Shown piece by piece: positions 1 to 5,131 of a DNA stretch of 5,131 bases. Position 1 is the stretch's first letter. Each line of letters starts with the position of its first letter. The stretch is taken from NCBI GenBank assembly GCA_002449575.1, contig DJXC01000140.1, positions 1 to 5,131 on the forward strand, given 5' to 3'. Position numbers and translations under genes: made by a program. Origin of the DNA: Ruminococcus sp. UBA7014 (lineage in GTDB: Bacteria; Bacillota; Clostridia; Oscillospirales; Ruminococcaceae). Below the pieces are notes generated by a model. That model was given only the letters and a program-made list of their open reading frames with translations. It was not told where the DNA came from and searched no databases.

Positions 1-77
1 TTTCGTTCAAATTTCCGGTTTTCAATATCGAAAATTCTGGAAATACACAGTGCTATGATTTTACGCTGATATTTCAT
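1..77 (-). CDS. 5' end of an unidentified gene, cut by the window edge
   Basis: An ATG at 77-75 opens a frame that runs 25 codons to the window edge without a stop. The product begins MKYQRKIIALCISRIF and goes on IENRKFER. A good Shine-Dalgarno sequence (GGGAG, 8 nt upstream) supports the start, which lies 32 nt past the stop of the FIST-GGDEF gene on the same strand with no terminator between. It is therefore probably the second gene of that operon. A basic N-terminus followed by a short hydrophobic strand (IIALCISRI) resembles the first beta strand of periplasmic-binding-protein-like or LacI-type sugar-binding domains, which in Clostridia are sometimes fused to GGDEF domains. That resemblance is only an impression from 25 residues, and no function can be assigned. 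Confidence 0.6.
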   Translation of the reverse strand, partial: MKYQRKIIALCISRIFDIENRKFER

Positions 78-85
78 TTTACAAT

Positions 86-90
86 CTCCC
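86..90 (-). promoter_or_regulatory. Ribosome binding site of the left-edge gene
   Basis: On the minus strand the sequence reads GGGAGATTGTAAA immediately before ATG at 77. GGGAG lies 8 nt from the start. This site is the main reason for calling the truncated left-edge frame a real gene, because the visible coding part is too short to judge by itself. Confidence 0.6.
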
Positions 91-109
91 GAAAATCAAT
101 TCTGTCTTA

Positions 110-1885
110 TTATTCCGGAATCTGTTCTTCTGTACGGGTACAGTTTCTTCCCTGATGTTTTGCAAGATAAAGCACATGGTCGGCACGGATACAGACAGAA
201 TCAGCCGATTCTTTTTCATGTGCCACTGCGACACCGCAACTGACAGTATGCACACCAGAAACAGGGAATTGCATTTCTGAAAAATTTTTCCGTATGCTTT
301 CAGATAATGCCGCTGCTTCCTGAATTCCTGCTTTTACTATAATCATGAATTCTTCTCCGCCCCATCTGCCAACAGAAACTTCTGATGCTGCCTGTTCTGT
401 TACAGATTTCAGAACACTGGAAAAACCTTTCAGAACATTGTCGCCTTCATCATGACCGAACGTATCGTTGACTTTCTTGAAATTATCCAAATCCATCATA
501 ATCAGAGAAAACTGTTCCTGTTTTCCGGCAGCTTCTGTAATCCGGTGCTGAATTTCACGGCGGTTGAAAATGCCGGTCAGTTCGTCTGTCACTGCCATTT
601 TCATGAGCTTTTGATTGACGGCTTCCAGTTTGCGGTTTGTCTCGTCAAGTTCACGAGAAGCCACATCAATGAAATTCGCAAGACGGCGCACCATACTGAC
701 ATGTTCGTTATTATAATGATATTTTTTCAGCAGTTTGGATTTATTGGAATCGCCTGCTTCATCTTCACGCAGACCGACAATGACCATTGTTACATTATGC
801 TGATTGAGAGATTTTCCCATTCTGTGGAATTCTCCGGCGGTATAAAAGCCAGCAGTATCTGCAATGGTCTGAAACGGCAGAGATTCCCGGTTAATATCTT
901 CACTGCCCCAGAAACTCCGGCGGGAAGCACAGTCAAAAATCAGAATGCCATCCGGCACAAAGTCGGAAAGTCTTTCGGCTTCGTGAAAAACACTTTTCAG
1001 AATTGTCTGCGGGTCGCCGTAAGAAATCTGCGCCATAGAGCCAGTCGCCATATCAGAAGTCATAATCAGTGACCCATCGTCCATGCATCTGGACGGCACA
1101 CGCAGAATGTTAATTCCGTTTCTTTCATAGAAAATTGGAAATTCCAGTGTATTATGATAAAAAAATTCGTCATTGTCAATCTGTAAATATCTGTAATAAG
1201 TATCATAAGCCGGTTCGCCGCCGAGTTCATACAGGCGGTTAGCTTCTGCACGGGTAATCAGCATTTTCTGTCCGAGCGGTTTCCAGCCGGTGATATAGCT
1301 TGTCCAGATGTGCAATTTTTCTCCGCCGATGAGGACAAACACAACACCTGCATCCAGAAAATCACCTTTTTCCGAGAACACACCCACATCGTTTCTGTCC
1401 AGATTTTTATTAAACGAACTGCCGCCGAAAATCTGAATTTTTTCATCCATTTCGGAAAGTCTGTCACAGAAATAAGTTGTGGACATATCCCGGATAGTTA
1501 TCAATAGTTCAATGCCTTTGACCCAGGGACGTTCAGCGACTTTTGCAAGAAAATCATCACAGACATCTTTTTGGGTTTCATCTGTCAGCACATACTGAAA
1601 AATTTCTATCTGTACATCATCAGACTCAAAAATATTGCATACGACAAGAATCGACCCTTCTGCAATCATACCGTTTTCAATATTGGCATTTGATGCACAG
1701 CCGAAATAATGTGCCTGCGGATATTCTTTTTTTAGAATGGCAATTGCCTGTTCTGTCTCTTTTTGCCGGGTTTTGTCATAGAAAAACTGCATCATTGCAG
1801 TACATTCCGGATACTTATCCCGGACAGCTGCAATTTTCTTCCGGAAAGTATCTGCATCCTGAAAAATCAATTGTATCTGTTTCAT
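110..1885 (-). CDS. FIST domain-containing diguanylate cyclase (FIST-GGDEF)
   Basis: Predicted cytoplasmic sensor enzyme that makes cyclic-di-GMP from two GTP. Residues about 1-195 look like a FIST N-terminal domain (YFGCASNAN at 60-68, FGGSS at 153-157). Residues about 205-390 look like FIST_C (ILIFDCASRR at 314-323, GFYTAGEF at 346-353). A short helical or coiled-coil linker (about 405-430, SRELDETNRKLEAVNQKL) leads into the GGDEF domain at about 431-585. That domain carries DELTGIFNRR (434-443), the metal-binding aspartate in MMDLDNFKK (D465), FGHDEGD (476-482) and the active-site GGEEF (509-513), so it should be catalytically competent. The inhibitory RxxD I-site is absent: the four residues at its expected place are ASEV (500-503). 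I see no signal peptide or transmembrane segment. The start at 1885 has AGGAG 7 nt upstream. The ligand of the FIST region is unknown. The gene is divergent from an amino-acid transport operon. Confidence 0.9.
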   Translation of the reverse strand: MKQIQLIFQDADTFRKKIAAVRDKYPECTAMMQFFYDKTRQKETEQAIAILKKEYPQAHYFGCASNANIENGMIAEGSILVVCNIFESDDVQIEIFQYVLTDETQKDVCDDFLAKVAERPWVKGIELLITIRDMSTTYFCDRLSEMDEKIQIFGGSSFNKNLDRNDVGVFSEKGDFLDAGVVFVLIGGEKLHIWTSYITGWKPLGQKMLITRAEANRLYELGGEPAYDTYYRYLQIDNDEFFYHNTLEFPIFYERNGINILRVPSRCMDDGSLIMTSDMATGSMAQISYGDPQTILKSVFHEAERLSDFVPDGILIFDCASRRSFWGSEDINRESLPFQTIADTAGFYTAGEFHRMGKSLNQHNVTMVIVGLREDEAGDSNKSKLLKKYHYNNEHVSMVRRLANFIDVASRELDETNRKLEAVNQKLMKMAVTDELTGIFNRREIQHRITEAAGKQEQFSLIMMDLDNFKKVNDTFGHDEGDNVLKGFSSVLKSVTEQAASEVSVGRWGGEEFMIIVKAGIQEAAALSESIRKNFSEMQFPVSGVHTVSCGVAVAHEKESADSVCIRADHVLYLAKHQGRNCTRTEEQIPE

Positions 1886-1892
1886 GAAAATG

Positions 1893-1897
1893 CTCCT
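1893..1897 (-). promoter_or_regulatory. Ribosome binding site of the FIST-GGDEF gene
   Basis: On the minus strand, ACAGGAGCATTTTC precedes the ATG at 1885. AGGAG is spaced 7 nt from the start, which fixes this start codon. Confidence 0.8.
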
Positions 1898-1956
1898 GTA
1901 TTATTTTTGCAGACAATGAATCCGACCGTGTCTGCACCAGTTTATTCTTACAAGTT

Positions 1957-1985
1957 ATTATACCACATTTCAGGACATTTGTCAA
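1957..1985 (-). promoter_or_regulatory. Consensus sigma-A promoter of the FIST-GGDEF gene
   Basis: On the minus strand there is a perfect -35 TTGACA (1985-1980), a 17-nt spacer and a perfect -10 TATAAT (1962-1957). Transcription would start near 1950, giving a leader of about 65 nt before the ATG at 1885. All twelve consensus bases match with optimal spacing, so the promoter is predicted to be intrinsically strong unless repressed. Confidence 0.85.
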
Positions 1986-2053
1986 ACCCTGAACAGCTTT
2001 TATTTTATGAAAAAACTATGAATTTTCAGAATACTGTTTTCTGCCGGAAAACC

Positions 2054-2082
2054 TTGTCAAAGTCAGAAAAAATACCTGACAA
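2054..2082. repeat. Inverted repeat TTGTCA/TGACAA between the divergent promoters
   Basis: TTGTCA (2054-2059) and TGACAA (2077-2082) form an interrupted palindrome. Nested inside it are GTCAG (2062-2066) and CTGAC (2076-2080), separated by an A-rich 9-base spacer. A further direct copy, TTGTCAAA, lies at 1979-1986 over the -35 element of the FIST-GGDEF promoter. The position between two divergent promoters is typical of a transcription-factor site. The arms are short and the region is AT-rich, so chance is possible, and no known operator consensus was recognised. Confidence 0.35.
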
Positions 2083-2135
2083 AACTGCCGGATACAGTAC
2101 AATTGTCTGATTTTTCGCAAAATTTCAGAATTTTC

Positions 2136-2164
2136 TTGCAACTGTCGTCAGTTTATGCTATAAT
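2136..2164 (+). promoter_or_regulatory. Promoter of the transporter-azlCD operon
   Basis: A weak -35 TTGCAA (2136-2141, 4 of 6 consensus bases) is followed by a 17-nt spacer and a perfect -10 TATAAT (2159-2164). TG sits one base before the -10 (TGCTATAAT), making an extended -10 promoter. Transcription would begin near 2171, about 35 nt before the ATG at 2206. Confidence 0.8.
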
Positions 2165-2188
2165 AAGACTATCTGCCAATTTTACTAC

Positions 2189-2194
2189 AGGAGG
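2189..2194 (+). promoter_or_regulatory. Ribosome binding site of the NSS transporter
   Basis: AGGAGG lies 11 nt before the ATG at 2206. The spacing is slightly long, but the motif is full strength and there is no nearer in-frame start. Confidence 0.75.
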
Positions 2195-2205
2195 TATTTT
2201 TAGTT

Positions 2206-3582
2206 ATGGAAAAACGAAATTCGTTTTCCAGTTCGCTGGGGTTTGTGCTTGCGGCGGCTGGAAGCGCAGTCGGGCTGGGGAATATATGGCGGTTTCCCTA
2301 TCTGGCGGCAAAGGACGGCGGCGGCTTGTTTCTGGTGGTATATCTGGTGTTAGCCCTGACATTCGGATTCACCATGATGGTGAGCGAAATTGCTATTGGA
2401 CGAAAAACGAAGCAGAGTGCGCTGACTGCTTACGGCACACTGCACAAAAAATCAAAATGGATAGGCATATTTGCCTGTATTGTACCGTTTATGATTCTGC
2501 CATATTATTGCATTATCGGCGGCTGGGTGCTGAAATACTGTATCACGTTTATGACCGGGAACGGTCTGGCAGCAGCAGAAGACGGCTATTTTACAGGCTT
2601 TATCACAAGCTATGCACAGCCGATTATTTTCGATGTGATTTTTCTGCTTGCGGTGGCAGTGGTCATCTATCAGGGTGTAAACAAAGGGATTGAATCATTT
2701 TCAAAAATCCTGATGCCGATTTTGCTGGTAATGGTTATCGGCATTGCCATTTTCTCTCTGACTATCAAGGAAAATGAAGGGCGTTCCGGTCTGGACGGGC
2801 TGAAAGTGTATGTCATTCCTTCACTTGCCGGCATGGGTGTGAAAGAGGTCTTTATTACTGTACTTGATGCAATGGGGCAGTTATTCTACAGTATCAGCGT
2901 TGCAATGGGTATCATGATAACTTATGGTTCTTATTTCCGGGATGACAGCAATCTGCTGAAATCTGTGAATCAGATTGAATTTTTTGATACACTTGTGGCA
3001 TTTCTTGCTGGAGTCATGATTATTCCGGCAGTATTTGTCTTTCTGGGAGAAGAAGGAATGCGTTCTTCCGGACCCGGTCTGATGTTCATTGCCCTGCCGA
3101 AAGTTTTCTCACAGATGGGCTTTATGGGAAATATTATCGGTGCAGTGTTCTTTATCATGGTACTGTTTGCGGCTCTGACAAGTGCAATGTCTGTTCTGGA
3201 AGCTGTTGTGGCAAGTCTGATTGATGCATTCGGCTGGAGCAGAAAAAAAGCTGTTATCATTGAAACAGCAATCGCCTTAGTAATCGGCATTATTATCTGT
3301 CTGGGATATAATCTGCTGTATTTTGAATTCACACTGCCGAATGGTTCTGTTGCACAGATTCTGGATATTATGGACTATATCAGCAATCAGATATTCATGC
3401 CTGTTGTGGCTATCGGAACATGTATTCTTGTCGGCTGGATTGTCAAGCCGGAATCTGTCATTGAAGAAGCGACAAAAAACGGCGAAACCTTTGGCAGAAA
3501 GGGCTTATTTATCGTCATGATTAAATATATTGCTCCGGTAATGCTGTTTGCGCTTCTGCTGGGTTCTCTGGGGATTCTGTAA
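2206..3582 (+). CDS. Sodium-dependent transporter, NSS (SNF) family
   Basis: Inner-membrane Na+-coupled symporter of 458 residues, predicted to import an amino acid. The start is typical of the family. The signature GSAVGLGNIWRFPY spans 19-32, where G19, A21, V22, N26 and R29 correspond to sodium-site and gate residues of LeuT transmembrane helix 1. KDGGG (36-40) begins the loop into helix 2. LFYSISVAMGIMITYGSY (226-243) is the unwound helix 6 that lines the substrate site. LTSAMS (324-329) in helix 8 supplies the T325 and S326 expected at the Na2 site. I count about 11 hydrophobic helices, the last at about 437-457, so the protein resembles the shorter 11-helix bacterial members such as MhsT rather than 12-helix LeuT. 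The substrate cannot be read from sequence; hydrophobic or aromatic amino acids are common in this group. Its stop lies one base before azlC. Confidence 0.93.
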   Translation: MEKRNSFSSSLGFVLAAAGSAVGLGNIWRFPYLAAKDGGGLFLVVYLVLALTFGFTMMVSEIAIGRKTKQSALTAYGTLHKKSKWIGIFACIVPFMILPYYCIIGGWVLKYCITFMTGNGLAAAEDGYFTGFITSYAQPIIFDVIFLLAVAVVIYQGVNKGIESFSKILMPILLVMVIGIAIFSLTIKENEGRSGLDGLKVYVIPSLAGMGVKEVFITVLDAMGQLFYSISVAMGIMITYGSYFRDDSNLLKSVNQIEFFDTLVAFLAGVMIIPAVFVFLGEEGMRSSGPGLMFIALPKVFSQMGFMGNIIGAVFFIMVLFAALTSAMSVLEAVVASLIDAFGWSRKKAVIIETAIALVIGIIICLGYNLLYFEFTLPNGSVAQILDIMDYISNQIFMPVVAIGTCILVGWIVKPESVIEEATKNGETFGRKGLFIVMIKYIAPVMLFALLLGSLGIL

Positions 3583-3583
3583 G

Positions 3584-4282
3584 ATGAAGAATTCTGCTTT
3601 TCTGAAAGGCATGGCACACGGCATTCCGATTGCACTAGGTTATTTATCAGTATCGTTCGGGTTTGGGATTATGGCAGTCAAAGCCGGACTGAGTGTACTG
3701 GAATCGACTTTCATTTCGCTGACCAATCTGACTTCTGCCGGACAAGCAGCCGGTGTGGATGTCATAGCTTCCGGTGGCACACTGGCAGAAATGGCACTGG
3801 TACAGCTGACGATTAATATCCGCTATGCGCTGATGGGATTGTCTTTATCACAGAAACTGGATAAAAATTTCACATTTCCGCACCGGATGGCGGCAGCGTT
3901 CGGCATTACAGACGAAATTTTCGGAGTCTGTGCTGCACAAAAAGAACCGTTGACACCGCTGTACATGTATGGTATGATTTTGATTTCCATGGCAGGCTGG
4001 ACAGCCGGAACATTTCTGGGGGCATTTGCCGGGCAGCTTCTGCCTGCGCCGGTAAGTGCGGCACTTGGTATTGTATTATATGGCATGTTCCTTGCAATTA
4101 TTGTTCCGCCGTCCCGGAAGGAAAAAAGCGTCCTGTGTGTAGTTCTGACAGCGGCTCTTCTGAGTGTACTATGCAAATATCTTCTGCCGAAACTTTCCGG
4201 CGGATTTGCCGTGATACTCTGTGCAGTATCCGCATCTGTACTGGGTGCGCTTCTGTTTCCCAGAAAGGAGGAATCAGCGTGA
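3584..4282 (+). CDS. azlC: AzlC family amino-acid exporter, large subunit
   Basis: Membrane protein of 232 residues, the larger subunit of the two-part AzlCD exporter. In studied relatives (B. subtilis AzlCD, C. glutamicum BrnFE, E. coli YgaZH) it exports branched-chain amino acids and methionine or confers azaleucine resistance. Visible family marks are the N-terminal FLKGMAHGIPIALGYLSVSF (6-25), the LTNLTSAGQAA stretch (46-56), the NIRYALMGLSL motif (78-88) and FGITDEIFG (106-114). Several hydrophobic helices follow to the C-terminus. I start it at the ATG at 3584, one base after the transporter stop; GGGGA at 3570-3574, 9 nt upstream, is a weak ribosome site, so translation is probably coupled to the upstream gene. 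A TTG at 3548 in the same frame would add 12 residues inside the transporter gene and looks wrong. The stop overlaps azlD. Confidence 0.9.
   Translation: MKNSAFLKGMAHGIPIALGYLSVSFGFGIMAVKAGLSVLESTFISLTNLTSAGQAAGVDVIASGGTLAEMALVQLTINIRYALMGLSLSQKLDKNFTFPHRMAAAFGITDEIFGVCAAQKEPLTPLYMYGMILISMAGWTAGTFLGAFAGQLLPAPVSAALGIVLYGMFLAIIVPPSRKEKSVLCVVLTAALLSVLCKYLLPKLSGGFAVILCAVSASVLGALLFPRKEESA
4264..4271 (+). promoter_or_regulatory. Ribosome binding site that sets the azlD start
   Basis: AAAGGAGG inside the 3' end of azlC lies 7 nt before GTG at 4279. This near-perfect anti-16S match decides in favour of the GTG start over any upstream ATG in the same frame. Confidence 0.85.
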
Positions 4283-4578
4283 GTATTGCTGTTTATATTC
4301 TGGTAATGGCAGGAGTCACCTATCTGATTCGTGCGATACCATTCGGATTTTTCCGGAAGAAAATCAACTCTGTATTTCTGAGAAGTTTTTTATATTATAT
4401 TCCCTATGCGGTACTGAGTGCCATGACGATTCCTGCCATTTTCTACAGTACCGGAAATCTTGTCACAGCAGCTGCCGGAACAATCATTGCCCTGATTCTG
4501 GCATTCTTTGAACTGCCGCTGATTGTCGTTGCATTATCGGCTTCACTTGCGGCATTTGTGACGGGATTATTTCTGTAA
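4279..4578 (+). CDS. azlD: AzlD family amino-acid exporter, small subunit
   Basis: Small membrane protein of 99 residues that partners AzlC to form the export complex. It starts with GTG at 4279, which overlaps the azlC stop in a GTGA arrangement, and has a strong AAAGGAGG site 7 nt upstream. Family features are TYLIRAIPF (14-22) in the first helix and FLRSFLYYIPYAVLSAMTIP (33-52), the conserved core of AzlD proteins. Two further hydrophobic segments run from about 60 to 98, so four helices are expected. The length matches the family's usual 100-110 residues. The open frame extends upstream to 4135, but that part reads as non-membrane, Ser/Cys-rich sequence that is an azlC shadow. It is the last gene of the operon, with the terminator directly after its stop. 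Confidence 0.9.
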   Translation: MSIAVYILVMAGVTYLIRAIPFGFFRKKINSVFLRSFLYYIPYAVLSAMTIPAIFYSTGNLVTAAAGTIIALILAFFELPLIVVALSASLAAFVTGLFL

Positions 4579-4583
4579 AAATT

Positions 4584-4621
4584 CTGCCCGGAACAGTGCA
4601 TTCCGGGCAGTTTCTTATTTT
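4584..4621. terminator. Bidirectional rho-independent terminator
   Basis: A perfect 10-bp GC-rich stem, CTGCCCGGAA (4584-4593) with TTCCGGGCAG (4601-4610), encloses a 7-base loop. The plus strand then reads TTTCTTATTTT, and the minus strand reads AATTTTTAC after the same hairpin. It can therefore end both the azlD transcript and the convergent aldo/keto reductase transcript. It begins 5 nt after the azlD stop, and the reductase stop codon lies inside the T tract. Confidence 0.92.
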
Positions 4622-5131
4622 AAAATCCCCTCAATCTTCTGTAATTCTTCGGGAGAGAAATCCAGTTTCTGAATGCAGGCGGCATTTTCCCGGATTTGTT
4701 CCGGACGGCTTGCACCGGTAATCACTGTTGTAATAGCTTCATGGCTCAGAATCCATGACAAAGCCATCTGTGAAAGCTTCTGTCCTCTTGCAGCGGCGAT
4801 TTCATTCAGAGCATTCAAGCGGCGGAGCATAGCTTCATCAAGCTGACTTTTCAGCCATGTATTGCCTTTGCCGATTCTGGAATCTTCCGGAATGCCGTGC
4901 AGATAGCGGTCAGTCAGAAACCCCTGTGACAACGGCGAAAAGACTGCCAGTCCAAATCCTTCTTCCTGTGCAAGATTTTGCAAACCGTCACTTTCTGTCC
5001 AGCGATTGAGCATGGAATAAGACGGCTGATTCACAATAAATGGTGTATGCAATTCCCGGAAAATTTTCAGAATTTCCGTAGTCTGCCGGGAATTATAATT
5101 TGAGATGCCGACATACAGAGCTTTTCCCTGA
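4615..5131 (-). CDS. Aldo/keto reductase, YghZ-like, C-terminal half (partial)
   Basis: NADPH-dependent cytosolic oxidoreductase with a TIM-barrel fold. 171 C-terminal residues are visible and the N-terminal half, with the catalytic Asp-Tyr-Lys-His residues, lies beyond the window. The frame is open to the edge, so the TTG at 5052 is internal and not a start. Visible motifs are GKALYVGISNYN (visible residues 2-13), NQPSYSMLNRW (34-44), FSPLSQGFLTDRYL (64-77), SQMALSWIL (120-128) and the cofactor-binding TGASRPEQIRENA (138-150). From memory these follow E. coli YghZ (Gpr), an L-glyceraldehyde 3-phosphate reductase of about 346 residues (AKR14), more closely than other aldo/keto reductase groups. 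The true substrate here is unknown. It converges on the azlCD operon with only the shared terminator between, and probably has no functional link to it. Confidence 0.9.
   Translation of the reverse strand, partial: QGKALYVGISNYNSRQTTEILKIFRELHTPFIVNQPSYSMLNRWTESDGLQNLAQEEGFGLAVFSPLSQGFLTDRYLHGIPEDSRIGKGNTWLKSQLDEAMLRRLNALNEIAAARGQKLSQMALSWILSHEAITTVITGASRPEQIRENAACIQKLDFSPEELQKIEGILK

Larger units (their letters stand above)
1886..2205. other. Divergent intergenic region with two back-to-back promoters
   Basis: This 320-base AT-rich gap separates the minus-strand FIST-GGDEF gene from the plus-strand transporter operon. It contains a consensus promoter for the left gene (1957-1985) and an extended -10 promoter for the right operon (2136-2164). 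About 150 bases lie between the two -35 elements, with short inverted and direct repeats, notably TTGTCA copies and an 8-base CTGCCGGA direct repeat at 2041-2048 and 2085-2092. I found no credible small protein gene. The leader of the right operon is only about 35 nt, too short for a T-box or riboswitch if the predicted promoter is the one used. Confidence 0.7.

Noticed and set aside
452..1072. Plus-strand open frame of 206 codons antisense to the FIST-GGDEF gene.
   Set aside because: It is fully inside a clear protein gene on the other strand, is His/Phe-rich with no recognisable domain, and has no promoter or good ribosome site.
1066..1467. Two short minus-strand frames of 61 and 69 codons within the FIST region.
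   Set aside because: They are alternative-frame shadows of the intact FIST-GGDEF gene, with no start signals and no sign of a frameshift in that gene.
2028..2060. Second minus-strand promoter (TTGACA at 2060-2055, TATTCT at 2033-2028).
   Set aside because: The spacer is 21 nt, too long for sigma-A, and a perfect promoter lies further downstream toward the gene.
2171..2205. T-box or riboswitch leader for the amino-acid transporter operon.
   Set aside because: The predicted leader is only about 35 nt, and no T-box motif or terminator hairpin was seen upstream of the start.
2103..2693. Plus-strand open frame of 196 codons overlapping the transporter start.
   Set aside because: It starts before the transporter promoter -10, runs through the transporter gene in another frame, and its sequence is Gly/Arg/Cys-rich nonsense compared with the clear NSS protein.
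3548..3583. Longer azlC start at TTG 3548.
   Set aside because: It would overlap the transporter and add a 12-residue leader not expected in AzlC. ATG at 3584 directly after the upstream stop fits the family N-terminus.
4135..4278. Longer azlD start at 4135.
   Set aside because: The extra 48 residues lie within azlC and do not resemble AzlD. GTG 4279 has the strong ribosome site and gives the usual family length.
4615..5052. Aldo/keto reductase as a complete 145-residue gene starting at 5052.
   Set aside because: The codon at 5052 is an internal TTG. The frame stays open to the window edge and encodes further reductase sequence (GKALYVGISNYN), so the gene is cut by the window, not short.

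Overview
This window reads as chromosomal DNA of a low-to-moderate GC Gram-positive bacterium. Clostridia are most likely, and something in the Ruminococcus/Oscillospiraceae range is plausible, but that is a guess from style rather than proof. The pointers are strong AGGAGG-type ribosome binding sites, near-consensus sigma-A promoters, compact co-directional genes and protein families common in gut Firmicutes. I see no mobile element, CRISPR array, tRNA or rRNA. The gene content looks ordinary and intact apart from two genes cut by the window edges.

The left part (1-1885, minus strand) is a signalling unit. A 591-residue FIST-GGDEF protein, a predicted cytoplasmic ligand-sensing diguanylate cyclase, is followed 32 nt downstream by the first 25 codons of a second gene that runs off the window. 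That second start has its own ribosome binding site. The unit is driven by a perfect-consensus promoter (TTGACA, 17 nt, TATAAT) at 1957-1985.

The centre (1886-2205) is a 320-base divergent intergenic region. It holds two back-to-back promoters, and between them a TTGTCA/TGACAA inverted repeat that could be a regulator site.

The right part (2206-4578, plus strand) is a three-gene amino-acid transport operon. It encodes a neurotransmitter:sodium symporter (NSS) family transporter, then AzlC and AzlD, the two subunits of a branched-chain or hydrophobic amino-acid exporter. The genes are packed with a 1-base gap and a 4-base overlap. A strong bidirectional hairpin terminator at 4584-4621 separates this operon from a convergent aldo/keto reductase of the YghZ type, of which only the C-terminal half is present.

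The most interesting idea is the pairing itself. A FIST-domain diguanylate cyclase sits head-to-head with a predicted amino-acid uptake and export operon. FIST domains have been proposed to sense small ligands such as amino acids, partly from such neighbourhoods. The arrangement suggests, without proving, a module linking amino-acid availability to cyclic-di-GMP.
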